DNA of 64,000 nt from Cunninghamia lanceolata (Eukaryota > Streptophyta > Pinopsida > Cupressales > Cupressaceae), in assembly GCA_027924645.1 (NCBI GenBank), contig BSBN01001687.1:7998001-8062000 (forward strand), read 5' to 3'. A program made the translations under genes and the position numbers. Positions 32,824-44,423 of this stretch are shown here, piece by piece. The stretch's first letter is position 1. Each line of letters starts with the position of its first letter. The notes under the pieces were generated by a model. That model was not told the DNA's origin. It ran no database searches and worked only from the letters and a program-made list of their open reading frames with translations.

Positions 32824-35050
32824 TGTTGAAAGAAAGGTAGATAACTGAGAGGGGGGGGTGAATTAGTTATCTCAAAATTTCCTTTCTTTTGTTATCTCAA
32901 TATTCAGTGTTATATCAAAACATGAAGGCATATGTAATTATAAGAATAGAAATAAAATCAACACACATAACACAAGGATTTTTACGTGGAAACCCTGTTA
33001 AGGGAAAAACCACGGGGTGACTAACCCAAGATTGTATTCTCTGTTAAAAGAATAAAGGGGTACAAAATGGCACTTGCCAATTAGGGCTCACTGCCCGAGC
33101 ACACTGCTCACAAGAGGGCACACTGACTACAAGAACTTACAGAAGATAATCAAGTGTTTGAATTGATGAGAAGCATCTACAAATACAAGAGTTTAGTTTC
33201 AGTTAGGCACAATATACCGATCTAACGCACTTCATCCTTCCTCTATTCTATGTTGTTATTCAGTCACATACTGGACTTGAATTGCTATTCTCACACTTAT
33301 CACTGCTTTTCTTCGCACCTTATCTCTTTTCAACTTCAACACACTTACATGCTAGAATCCATATGTATATATTTGCATCAAGGATTTCCATCAACTTTCT
33401 AGTCAGCAACAGGAACACTCAAGATATTTGCAAGTTATTGATCTGTCGGCTGAATCCATGCTTGATTTGTGATGTGTATCAAAAGCTTAAGCATAGAAGT
33501 CATTAATCATGTCGGCCAACAATGTATAATCCCACAAATTGCTTGATCAACACCTTTTACTCATCCGGATTGAAGTCTGATACTCTGTCAGTCAGTTCTT
33601 CCTCCGTTTGCTCTACCTAACTGGAACCCAACACTCAAATGCTCATATCTTTTTCTTGCTTTATCACCAGAGGCTAAATATTTGGAATATAGTAGTCATG
33701 ATACCCTCTTGACTTGTCCAAGTCCGCAACTTACTGAGTTACACCATTTGAGAGATCCAGACCTGATTGTCAGGACCTTGTTACATACTTTGTTCTTGTT
33801 CACTGGACCAAAATAATCTTCAATCTGACTTCTGGTATAGGCATACTATGTACTACAGATGTGTGTGATAGACTTTGTTGCCATCAATGACAACACTTAT
33901 GAAGCCACACCGTGTCTCTTGCCAATAAAGGAGTCTCCCTTCCAACAAAATGTATTTGAGCCACTTGGATCATTTTTCAACTATTGAATGAGATTCTACT
34001 TAGCAACATCTTTTTTATTATGTAAGTGAGAAACAAGGGTCTCGACCCTTTACAAAAGTTTCCCTAAGACATAGTAAAACAAGCCCAACCTGGCCAAATA
34101 CAACAATTTAACAGCACAAACAACTAATAAAAATAGACACCAAACATAGAAACCAAGAGAGACATATAGGCAACTAGGGAATAACTTCCCCCATTCCTCA
34201 ATAAGGAACTTATACATCTCATCATACTGATCCATGTTGGTACTAGAAATCCTTGATTTTTTTGCTCCTTATCTTGCAACAAAAAGAGAGTTGTGGCCGA
34301 TCTATGCATAATCTTCATATTAAACTTGATCATAGTATTTAAATTCTTTTCCATGAAATCCATTCTAGTCTTAATAGCTTCCATCTGACTTGTAGTTTGA
34401 GCACAAATATCACAATGAGTCTATTTTTCCTCATTAATAACAAGGGCCTATGGAGAATCAATTGAATCATCATTAGTGTATGGTGCATTCATTTCTTCAA
34501 ATAGATTGTTTCCCTCAAACTTCATGGGAGGGGTGTGCTTAGAGGTTTTATCTTCTTCATCACCTTCTACACTAACCTTATCCTACTGCATCTCCAAAGT
34601 GTCATTGGATATCTCGATATCCTTCAACTCTGTGGTTGAACTCTAGCCAATCTAGTGGATCTTCTCACACCAGCACCTTTACCCTCCTATTTGTCAAAAG
34701 TATCTTCTTGACCATCCTTATTTCTTTTCACAGGGGTGGGATTAAATAGAGCCTCTCCAAACAAACTAATTGATGCCCTCCTGTATCTAAACACCCTTGT
34801 TATCCTAGCCCTAAATCTTTTTGGGCACATTTTATACCAACAACCTCATCAAGTTTCCTCTTTTCAACTACATTATTCTTACATAGACTCTCTATTTGGT
34901 CGAAGGACTTTGTTTTAAGGAACATAGACCTACGACAGTCTCCTCCTTAGAAGTGGAATATTTGCCTTTAGCAATGGGGGTTGTGGGAAGAGAAGAATTA
35001 GGCTGCTTGGAGTTTTCTTAGAAGGAGATGAAGGTTGGCTCTTAGTATTC
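32824..35050. mobile_element. Unidentified insertion in chromovirus A
   Basis: It separates RNase H from the integrase finger of chromovirus A. The left end reads TGTTGAAAG with GGGGGGGGTGAATTAGTTA shortly after. The right end on the minus strand reads TGTTCAAGG with GGGGGTGAATACTAAG shortly after, so the ends look like inverted relatives. The left part also contains TTTTACGTGGAAACCC and GGGAAAAACCACGGGG, words common in plant LTR-type repeats (from memory). No target duplication was found and no enzyme is encoded. Could be two adjacent elements. Confidence 0.35.
34040..35040 (-). pseudogene. Decayed coding remnant inside the insertion
   Basis: Minus-strand stretches include GVRRSTRLARVQP, MEAIKTRMDFMEKNLN (coiled-coil-like) and a hydrophobic VKLLYLARLGLFYYVLG. 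Stops and frameshifts interrupt it. The RRS-type basic motif after a lysine-rich part recalls the remnant at 12293-13430 minus. Product unknown. Confidence 0.35.
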
Positions 35051-35099
35051 ACCCCCTTTTATCAACTATCAACCCCTTGAACAATCTTGTTTCCACTCT

Positions 35100-36560
35100 A
35101 ATCTCACTTCTTTAACCCTATCTACTTATAACATTGAAATTACACACAACAATTCATCATCCTTATCATCCTATCTAGATAGTGCATCAGCCACTACATT
35201 CTCATTTCCTTTCTTATAGATTATCTCAAAGTCATATCCCAACATCTTAGTGACCTATTTTTATTGTTCTCTAGAGATAATTATTTTTCTAAGAAATATT
35301 TGAGGCTATCATGATTTATTTTACTTTGAAGTGTCTACCCATCAAATATGGACGCCATTGTTTAATTACATGAAGAATAGATAACATTCCCTTCTCATAA
35401 ATAGGTTTTAGTTTATTCTTACCTTTCAATTGATGACTTTTAGAAGAAATGGGCCTACCTTCTTTCATAAGTGGTAATCCTATACCATTCCTGAAACATA
35501 ACACTCTACAATAAAATTCATGGTGAAATCTAGAATGGATAGAACTAGAGGAACATGTAGCCTCCTTTAGACTCACAAATCTTGTATTAGCTACCTCATC
35601 TAAGTTTGAAAGCATCTTTTTTCAAAATTGTTGTCACGAGTGGTACTATACAGCCATATTTTTTACAAATATTCTATAGCATCTAGTGAGTCCTAGAAAA
35701 CCCCTCAAATTTTTAATGGATTTAGGAATAGACCACTCCACCATAGCCTTGATTTTGTTGGGATTAACCTTTACTCCTTCATGAGATATAATGTGACCCA
35801 AGTACTCTACCTATTTGAGTCTAAAAGCATAGTTGAAATGTTTAGTATAAAGCTAATGTTGTTGGAGAATTTATAATACTTGATCAACATGGTGCAATAT
35901 TCCTCCCATGCTTTACTATAAATCAATATATCATCAAAGAGCACTAATGCAAACTTCCTCAAATAAAATTTAAATATGGATTTCATCAAGCTTTGAAAAG
36001 TAGAAGAAGCATTAATAAGACCAAGTGACATTACCAAAAAGTCATAATGAATCTAATGAGTCCTAAATGCTATCTTGGGAGTATCTTCTTCCTTAATTCT
36101 AATTTAGTGCTAACTTGACATAAGATCAAGTTTTGTAGAAAACATATCTCCATTTAGTTCATCTAACAAATCATCAATAAATATAATAGGAAACTTATAT
36201 TCGATGGTGTACTTGTTGAGTTCTTGATAGCCTAGACACATGTGCCAAGTGTCATCCTTCTTGTGTACCATCACCACTAGAGAGGAATAAGCACTCTAAC
36301 TATGATGGATAATACTTTCTTCCAACATCTCTTGTATGATCTTCTCAATTTCACTTTTTGCACATATTGGTACCTATAAAGTCTAATGTTGGGTAGTTGG
36401 GTCTCTGGTAGTAGCTGAATGGCATGAACTTGATCTCTCTTAGGAGGAAAACCTTTGGCATATCATAAAAATTACTAAGTGCCTATTTAGAATTTCTTGT
36501 AGATCTAGTGGTGTAAGTCTCTTTTCTTGTTGGGCTTGTAATAAAAATAATTATGCTACA
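35100..36560 (-). pseudogene. Chromovirus A reverse transcriptase and RNase H
   Basis: Reading down from 36560, broken RT blocks appear, then [15 protein letters not shown] and [14 protein letters not shown], the catalytic box being FDD (36037-35807 stretch). RNase H follows with GIGLPLMKEGRPIS, QWRPYLMGRHFKVK and ADALSR near 35170. Stops and frameshifts are frequent. It belongs upstream of the integrase pieces at 32582-32822 and 19340-20327. Gag and protease are missing or unrecognisable beyond 36720. Confidence 0.8.
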
Positions 36561-36720
36561 ATTCCATCTAAATAATTTCTTAGCATCTTTTACATTTGGT
36601 GAGAACTTTCCATCTATGAAGAATTTACATGCAATCCACACAATTCAAATGTCCTGCCTACTAAATGAAAATTCAAGAATAACTCCTAGAAATTCATCTT
36701 TGTTGTCCTTGTAAGGGTGT

Positions 36721-37689
36721 AAACATATAGATTACAAGTGCAAATACAAACTAATAAATAATACCCCTACTTTGGATTAGAGCACATGTAATGAAAGATA
36801 ACTTAAGCAATACAGAATATGAAAAGCATTATACCTTCCATTTGATGTTGGTGATGTGCTCCAAAATGATCGTGATGTGTGTTGATGTAGAGTATGTGGT
36901 TTCTCTTCAAACTCGTAGCATGCCTTTGTTCTTCACTTGATTGATTGAATGTTCTTGGGAGAGGGTTGATTTATAGATTTGGAGGATGGAGGATAAAGGG
37001 ATGAGATTCATTCTTGATATCAAGGGCTAAGATTGAATGAGAAACAAGGATGAATGAGAGGCCTCCAAGTGGCACCATGTGGTTGGTGCACATGATGAGG
37101 GTTTGGATTGAGAAGATATGGAGGGTAGCATTTTCTAGGAAACGATGGAGGTTGAGGATTAAAAGGTACTTTTTTGAACCTTGTGCAAGTTCTCACACAT
37201 GTGTGAGAAGAAACATGGAGATGTGTGATTATGATAAGTGGGACATCTCATACATGTGTGAGAAACATAGGGAAGTGTGATTGTGACAAGGGATTGATCT
37301 CACACATGTATGAGAAACATGGGGAAGTGTGATTGTGACAAGTAAGAGATCTCAAACATGTGTGAGAATCATATCTGTGAAATGAAGGGTAGAGATTATA
37401 TTTATTAAGTGAATGACTAGGATTGAAAGTTGATTTTAGTTAGGATTGAATGGATAGGATTTGGTTGATTAGATTAATAGCTAGGATTGAAGATTAGTTT
37501 TGACTTAGGATTGATGATGTAGATTTTAAAATTGTTATTAAATATTAGTTGTTAGAAATGGGAATTTTAATTAGAAAAAATAGATGATGTGGATTTTGGA
37601 TAACATGACATTAGCTTACAATTTACTATTTAACTGAACAATCATCTATATCTACTATATATTCAAAAAAATGTTGTGCAACTTTCCTG
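36721..37689. other. Non-coding DNA between chromovirus A and the LINE
   Basis: No recognisable gene. It contains the palindromic tandem repeat at 37192-37372. Confidence 0.45.
37192..37372. repeat. Four tandem repeats (52-55 bp), each with palindrome CTCACACATGTGTGAG
   Basis: The palindrome starts at 37192, 37247, 37299 and 37351. Copies 2-4 each carry one change or so. Between palindromes lie conserved words such as AACATGGGGAAGTGTGATTGTGACAAG split by small changes. Each unit can fold into an 8-bp stem without a loop (cruciform) or pair with its neighbours. Confidence 0.85.
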
Positions 37690-37754
37690 CTCTTCCTCTA
37701 TTTTGAATTTGAATAGGGTATGGATTCGGTCAGCCCAGGGGGGCTTGTCCCCCT

Positions 37755-38890
37755 ATGTCAATGGAGGTACAGGTTGATGAGGGTACTGCCTCAAGTAAAT
37801 GCTCAAAAACTGGGAAGATTGCCTTGAACTTTGTTCCTAAGGCATGGAAAAATGCCCTCCTTGGTTTGGCGAAGGAAAAAGGTAGGTTTGATACTATTGT
37901 ACCAGAGATGCAAGAGACCAGCGAGGGATCGACCATCAAATTTCTTGACTCAATGGTGGAAAGGATAGTTTCATTAATGGAACATACCCTAGTGGGTAAA
38001 TTTTTCTCCTTTCAACCCAATATCGACATGATCAAGATACATAGGTCTTGGGTAGATTGCACCTCAAAGGGAGTGTGTCGATTAGCGCAATGGCAAGAGG
38101 ACTTTTTCTTTTCAAATTTACATCAAAAGAAGACATCCTCTCTATTCTAGAAGGAGGCCCTTGGATCTACTGGAAACACAATCTATCTCTTTGTAGATGG
38201 AAACCTAGCTTTGATGCTATTACTAACCTAAATAAAGTTGCTTCGGCGTGGGTCAGGCTCTCAGGTCTTCCCTTGGAGTTTTGGGACAACGAATTTTTCA
38301 TCTAGATAGCAAACTCATTTGGCCACTTTATTGCCCTAGACAACACAACCAAGGCCAAATCTAGGTTAGTGTTTTCTTGCTTCTGTGTTAGTGTAGATAT
38401 TCATAAAACACTTCCTAATTCTATTACTTTAAATTCTAAATATGGAAGTTATACCCAAGCTATAATTTATGAGAATGCTACCACTTTTTGCCAAAGATGT
38501 CTTAAAAAGGGCATCTAATTTATGAATGCAAAGCCTTGAAGAAACAACCTCCAAAACCCAAGGAAGTTATGGAATAGAAGGAAGTAAAATAGGAAGTGGA
38601 TATGGTTGAGGAGTACCCTTTTAAAAAGGATATCCTCAACTTACTAAAGTCTCCTCATAAAGACCCTAGTGTCCCAATCGAGACTAACAGCAGTGGGGGC
38701 CAAAAAGAATTACCCATGGAAGACAATGATGGTCAAGACAACACTTTAATGGAGATGGAACAACAGAAGATAGACCAACATAAACCCCAAGAGCAACCAA
38801 GTACCTTGTGGAAGGAGGATAAGGAGAAAGGGGAAATCTAAGAATCCCAAAATGACCTAGGTATGAATCCCCCTGAAGCTCTTCTAGAGA
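37755..38890 (+). pseudogene. LINE ORF1 (DUF4283-like, zinc knuckle), frameshifted
   Basis: ATG at 37755 begins MSMEVQVDEG. A DUF4283-type segment follows: FQPNIDMIKIHRSW, then KFTSKEDILSILEGGPW and WVRLSGLPLEFW in the next frame (38048-38305). Remains of a C-terminal Cys-rich knuckle (TFCQRCLKKG near 38490) and a charged tail follow (38596-38841). Frameshifts near 38100 and stops near 38305 and 38515 break it. In plant LINEs this ORF encodes the RNA-binding protein. Confidence 0.7.
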
Positions 38891-39224
38891 CTTTGACAGA
38901 GGGGAGTCAACCCCCTGTTGACGGGGTACAGAAGGAATCCCCCTTAGAAAGGGAGAAGAGATGACCTTTGAAGAATAATGGGCCATCACCTCCCCTAAAA
39001 GGCTTTTCTCTATCACCAAGAACTAGACCTAGTACAATGCAAAGCTCATGTGACAAGGAGGGATGGATAACACCTAGGAAAAAAGGAAAGGGACTGATAA
39101 AGAAGTTTGTAGATGTAGGGAGGGATGCTAAATCTGGTAGGCCTACTTATCAGGAGACCGAATAGATAGAAGTTGCTAAAGAAATATCAAGTGGTAGGTA
39201 GCGTACCCTAGAGATGGATTAGAT

Positions 39225-42200
39225 TTTATTCTAGAACATACGAGGACTAAATAGTCCTCAAAAGCATTTTTGGTTAAAACTACATTTATGAGAACAAGAT
39301 AGATATTTTGTTACTCCAAGAAGTTAAAATGTCAGTTGATAATTTCAATTTGATTGCCAAGAATATGTGGCCCAATGCAGAGTTCTATGTTAGCCAAGCT
39401 ATAGGAGTTTCTGGAGGATTGGTCACTATGTGGAATAAAATTAGCCTTAGAGGAGTCTACAGATTGCATAGTAGAAGTAGTCTGGAGGTTAAGTTTACTT
39501 CCTAGAACAGGGAATGGAACCTTATCAATGTTTATGCCCCCAACTCTAAAGAATCCAGAAAGGAAGTCTGGGAGGATCTCTCTGCACAAATTTTAGACAT
39601 CAAGGAAGATCTTTGGATGGTGGCGGGCATTTCAATACCCCTCTGTTCCCCTAAGAGAAGTTAGGAGGCATAATGGACTTCTCAGATAGTATGGGGGACC
39701 TTGCTGAATTCTTGAATAATACAAGTCTTATGGATATTGAATTGAATGACCAAATGTTCACATGGACCAATAGAAGAAGGGGTGACCAATTAATCTAGGT
39801 CAACTTGGACATGTTCTTGATTTCTTCAAACTTGGACATTCTAAGCCAATCCAAGCTGGTTACTCTCCCTAGATCACTCTTGGATCATAACCCCCTTATG
39901 TTCAATTGGCAAGATGGCAACCAAAAGGGACCTTTCCTATTTAGGTATGAAATCATGTGGGCCTCCCACCTGGATTTTAGAAAATGTATTCAGGAATGGT
40001 GGAATATCTCTATTCAGGGGGTTGCTATGTTCTAGATTGTCAAAATACTTATACATGTCAAGAGTAAAGTTAAGGGGTGGAACAAATACTACTTTGGAAA
40101 TGTTCTTAAAAAGAAAAAGATAGTCTCTACAAATCTTGTTGAAATCCAGAATAAAATGGCCAAAGGGGATATCATAGAAACCGCTATCTCTTTGGAAAAT
40201 TCTTTAGTCCAGGAATGGAAGGACATCATGAAAAGGGAAGAAATATTTTGGAAATAGAAGTCTAGGGTCTAGTGGTTGAAGGAAGTAGAAAGGAATATGA
40301 ACTTTTTTCACCAGTCTGTCATGAAGCACAGGAAGAGAAATACCATCCTTAAACTTTTAAATGAGGAAGGTTTGGAGGTTAATACTAATGAGCAGATAAG
40401 TCAGATGGCAACTAATTGCTTTGAATATTTTTTGTTGGAGAAATCAAACATTACTAATGAAGAAGTGGTTGAGAAGCTCTTGGACAACATTCCCACTCTG
40501 TTGACTAATGAGGACAATATGAGTCCTTTGGCTCCCTAATAGAGGAGGAAGTCTATGCTATTATGTTCTCGATGGGTTCCTTTAAGGCACCTGGCCTTGA
40601 TAGGTTCCTCCCAACCTTATTCCAAGATTATTGAGATATTGTTGGTATTCATGTTAGTGCTGCAGTTAGGGACTTCTTCAGGACTAGTAAACTACTTAAA
40701 TAGATTAACAACACTGTCATCACTTTAGTCCCCAAAAAACAAGATCTTGTGAATATGAGTGACTTCCATCTTATAAGCTTATGTAATTAGTCCCCAAAAA
40801 ATAAGATCTTGTGAATATGAGTGACTTCCATGCTATAAGCTTATGTAATACCATCTATAAGATAATGTCTAAAATCATGGTGTTTTGGCTGCAACCTTTC
40901 TTAGATGGTATGTTTGTTGGTTGTTAGAAGGGATTTGTTCCTGGAAGGCAAATCCTTGATGCAACAATCTACACCCATGAAGTCATACAATCAATGGATA
41001 GAAATAAGGCTCCAAGGATGATTTTCAAATTGGACATTTCTAAAGCTTATGATAGGGCAAATTGGGACTTTTTATTCAAAATCCTTGAAAAGATGGGGTT
41101 CTAGAATGGCTTCATGAATCTTGTTAAATAATGCATCAGAACTGCTAAGTTTTTAGTGTTGGTGAACAAAATTCCCAGGGGCTTTTTCAAGTTTGGAAGA
41201 GGGATTCGACAGGGTGACCCTCTATCACCCTACCTCTTTATCCTTATGGTTGAAGTTATGGGATGAGGTTTTATGAATCTCTTGAGGACCAGAGAATTGA
41301 AGGGCATTAAATTTGCCTCTATTGCAGAACCCTTAGCAATCCAACAATTTGTTGACAATATAATCCTTTTCGAGATAGCCTCAGTGGTGGAATCAAGGAA
41401 GTGGAAGCAAAGTTCCTCAATAATTATGCTATGGTTTTTGGTTAATACATAAACTATGACAAAAGTCAGATATACTTCTTCAACACAGATGATGAGCTCC
41501 TACAGAAAATTAAAGGTATATTGGGTTGCTCCTGTGCAACACTGCCAAGTGTCTAACTCAGCCTTCCATTGACAGTTAAAGAAGTTACTCCTTTTTAGAA
41601 CTCAGTCCTGGAGAGAGTCCAATGTAAGCTAGTTGTTTGGAAGGACAAAGTCCTTAGCCTGGTAGGGAAATATCAGCTTCTGAAAGCCTCTCTATAGGGG
41701 GTCCCCATATACTTCTTAACTCTGTTCAAAATGCCTAAGTATATTGCTAAAAAGTTTGAGAAGATCTAGAGAACTTTTTTGTGGGTGGGACTTGAGGAGA
41801 AAAAAGTTGGCCTTGGTGAGTTGGGACAAAGTCTACTTACCTAAAAAGCAAGGGGTCTTGGGATCAGAAAGATACATCTAATGAATAAAGCTCTATTAGT
41901 GAAGCTTGGATGGGGCTTTATTAAAGATGGAAAGGATTGGGATTCGATAATGGAAGCTAAATATTTGTACAACTTGGGGCATAATAGATTCATAGACTAG
42001 GAAGGATTTCCAAAGGCTCGATCATATGGAATAATGTTTTGAAAATTAGGAACCTCATTCTTAAAGGCACTAAATGGAAATTAGGCAATGGAAGAAGGAT
42101 AAGGTTCTGGATGGACACCTGGCTATAAGACAAACCTCTTCTCAATTAGCAGACCTACAACACTCTAGTGGAGCATGCTAGAAACTTTTTTGGGGAGGAG

Positions 42201-42794
42201 TTGATTAATTATATACCCCAACTTAGAGGTGGTAAACAATGGAGGGTTATGTCTGAGTGTTGCTCGAACCAAGATCGATTGAAGTTAATTGCAGAGGACC
42301 TTCAAAGGGAACTTCTTAAACATAGAATCCATATTTTCCCCAAGGAAGATGAGATGGTTTGGTCTCAAGACAGTAAAGGAAGATTCACAGTTAAGACTGC
42401 TTATGGTCTACTATTAGACCTTGTCAGAAATAGTTTATGGAGACTTATTTGGAACCATAATTTGATCCCCATAGTAAATTACTTTTGGTGGACTGCCACA
42501 CAAAATAAGATCCTCACATAGGATAACCTAAAATGAAGAGGGTTTCAAATAACCAATATGTGCGTGTTGTGTTGTAAAGAAGAAGAATCACTTCCTCACT
42601 TGCTTTTCTACTGTGACTTTACTAGGGAAATATGGGGTATGAGTTTGCAAAAATTAAACATTGATTGGGTTTTGAGTGACAATTTAAGCTCAGTTGTGGA
42701 AGCCTGGAGAAAACCTTTCACACACCCCAGGGCTAGAGAGTTATCGAAGCAAACCCCTCCCCATTTAGGCTGGAGCATCTGGAAAGAGAGGAAC
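39225..42794 (+). pseudogene. LINE ORF2: endonuclease, reverse transcriptase, zinc finger (5' part)
   Basis: Endonuclease starts near 39225 (NIRGLN, then LLQEVKMS and GVSGGLVTMWN). The RT region covers about 40540-41460 with FKAPGLD, LVPKKQD, GFVPGRQILDA, IFKLDISKAYDR and GIRQGDPLSPYLF. The catalytic YADD is degraded to FVDN near 41355. A Cys/His finger CVLCCKEEESLPHLLFYC is at 42561-42614. Many stops and frameshifts occur. A 62-bp tandem duplication (40725-40848) in the RT shifts the frame. The ORF is cut at 42794 by chromovirus B. Confidence 0.85.
40725..40848. repeat. 62-bp tandem duplication inside LINE RT
   Basis: Two copies begin TTAGTCCCCAAAAAA and contain GAATATGAGTGACTTCCAT. They differ at about three bases. 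62 is not a multiple of three, so the duplication itself shifts the frame. Confidence 0.85.
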
Positions 42795-44423
42795 TGATGC
42801 AGAGGTAAAACGCAACAGGAGCTTACAAATGGGAAGGAGGAATCATTCGGCTTAACAGCATCATCATATTTCTTGCTAACACAGTCAGCATCATGATATT
42901 TCGAAGAGGCATGAAATATCCTCCTGCTAGCCACTGTTCACTTCCTTATCGCCTTTCGCCTTTCGCCTGTCAGCAGCATCATCACATTCGGCAAGCGCAA
43001 ACATCCTCCTGATGTTCACTGTTCATCTTACCACCAAACTCTACCTTCATCATCATGATGTTTAGCATCATCTTCATCAGCAGGATATAAAATATCCGGT
43101 TCCTCCGATATATCCTGATGACGACAACTTCAAGCACCTTTCCTTCGATGCTTACGTCACCCCGATATCTGACTACTCAAACAACAGCATCATGATATGA
43201 CTTATCCGGTCATATTGAAACATCCTGATGATGTTAACCAAACTTTATGCAGATGACTTACGCCGATGCCAAAACACTTAGCGACAGCAGGATAAACTTG
43301 CATAGGGTGATATTCGCAATATCCTGATGACGATGACGTCACGTGCACCTGATGATGATGTCAACAGGATATAAGACACTTATATCCTCCGCAACATGAT
43401 AATGAATATCCGGTGATCTTTTCAATATCCTGATGATGACCTCTTCGGTCCTTAGTCAAAAAGTGAACTTTCACTCCTGCATGCGATAGCGATATGCGGA
43501 TGATGGATACACACGAAAGATGATCCTGACGATGATATATACCCTGAGTATATATCCAACCTATATCATCCTGATGCACTTGAAACATACAATCTTCATC
43601 AGCTTCATAACCCGATCCAGATAGCGATATACTCGCAGATGACGATGCGATTCACTCCGGCTGGAAAAGTACATGCAGATCCCTGTATATTTGTCAGCTG
43701 CATGCAAACTCACAGAACCGCACAATTTCACAAAGAAAATATGATGATCGAGCCGGATCATCTTCAGATCAAAACTTAACAGTTTATCTTCCTAAACCCT
43801 AGCACATGAGGATGCTAGGTTGATTCATAGCATGCTACCAATCGATCTCCCACACAATGAAATGCATAAACAGAAAACTAAAATACAACCTAAACTAACA
43901 TGCATGACCATTCCACCGATTCACAGAATCAACCAGTGGAAGGGTTGAAAGAATCCATCAACTTGTAATCAGAACAGAGATCAAAACACAAACAACTGAT
44001 AAAACCAGATAATGCAATTGATGAGATCTTATTTAGATGAAACACAAATGTCCTATTTCTACAATGTTTCACAATGTCTGGACTGATCTCTGGATTTCAC
44101 TCAATCACCAGTACAACATAACATAACTACTCTCTACTACTCTGATATCTTAACATGATCTCAAACCCTAACTGATCTGAGTTATTTATAGCAATATCCT
44201 ACGAGTACTACCAACTCGATTCCCAGCGGCTGGGAGAGGACAGCTCTTACTACCTGAACACGAACTCTAACTGCCTGCACACTCTCCTAGGCTGATCTAA
44301 TACATATGCATTGGTCCAATGGACCTTATTACATTATGAAGTCAAACATGCTAAAAATAGACTAATGTCCTGTCATGCGGACAATGAACCTATATCCTGT
44401 CTTGTAGGGGTGCTCCTGCACCA
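42795..44423 (-). repeat. Chromovirus B 3' LTR (1629 bp)
   Basis: On the minus strand it starts TGGTGCAGGAGC at 44423 and ends at 42795. It is rich in ATCCTGATGATG, GCATCATGATAT, ATATCCGG and one TGACGTCA (43334). A TATA-like CTATAAATAA (minus) lies at 44182-44191. A second AT-rich candidate lies near 43530. Confidence 0.9.

Larger units (their letters stand above)
19340..36720 (-). mobile_element. Chromovirus A: old, decayed Ty3 element split by two insertions
   Basis: Minus-strand pol pieces appear in the correct order: RT and RNase H (36560-35100), integrase zinc finger (32822-32582), then integrase core, tail and chromodomain (20327-19340). The finger and core pieces join exactly at the Tat-2 target site: the protein reads TPGLLQPL on the right side of Tat-2 and continues on the left side. 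A second gap (about 32824-35050) lies between RNase H and the zinc finger. Many stops and frameshifts show long decay. Neither LTR was identified. Confidence 0.8.

Noticed and set aside
37192..37372. CRISPR-like array (repeats with palindromes at regular spacing)
   Set aside because: The spacers are themselves conserved, the context is plant retroelement DNA, and no cas genes are present. It is a tandem repeat.
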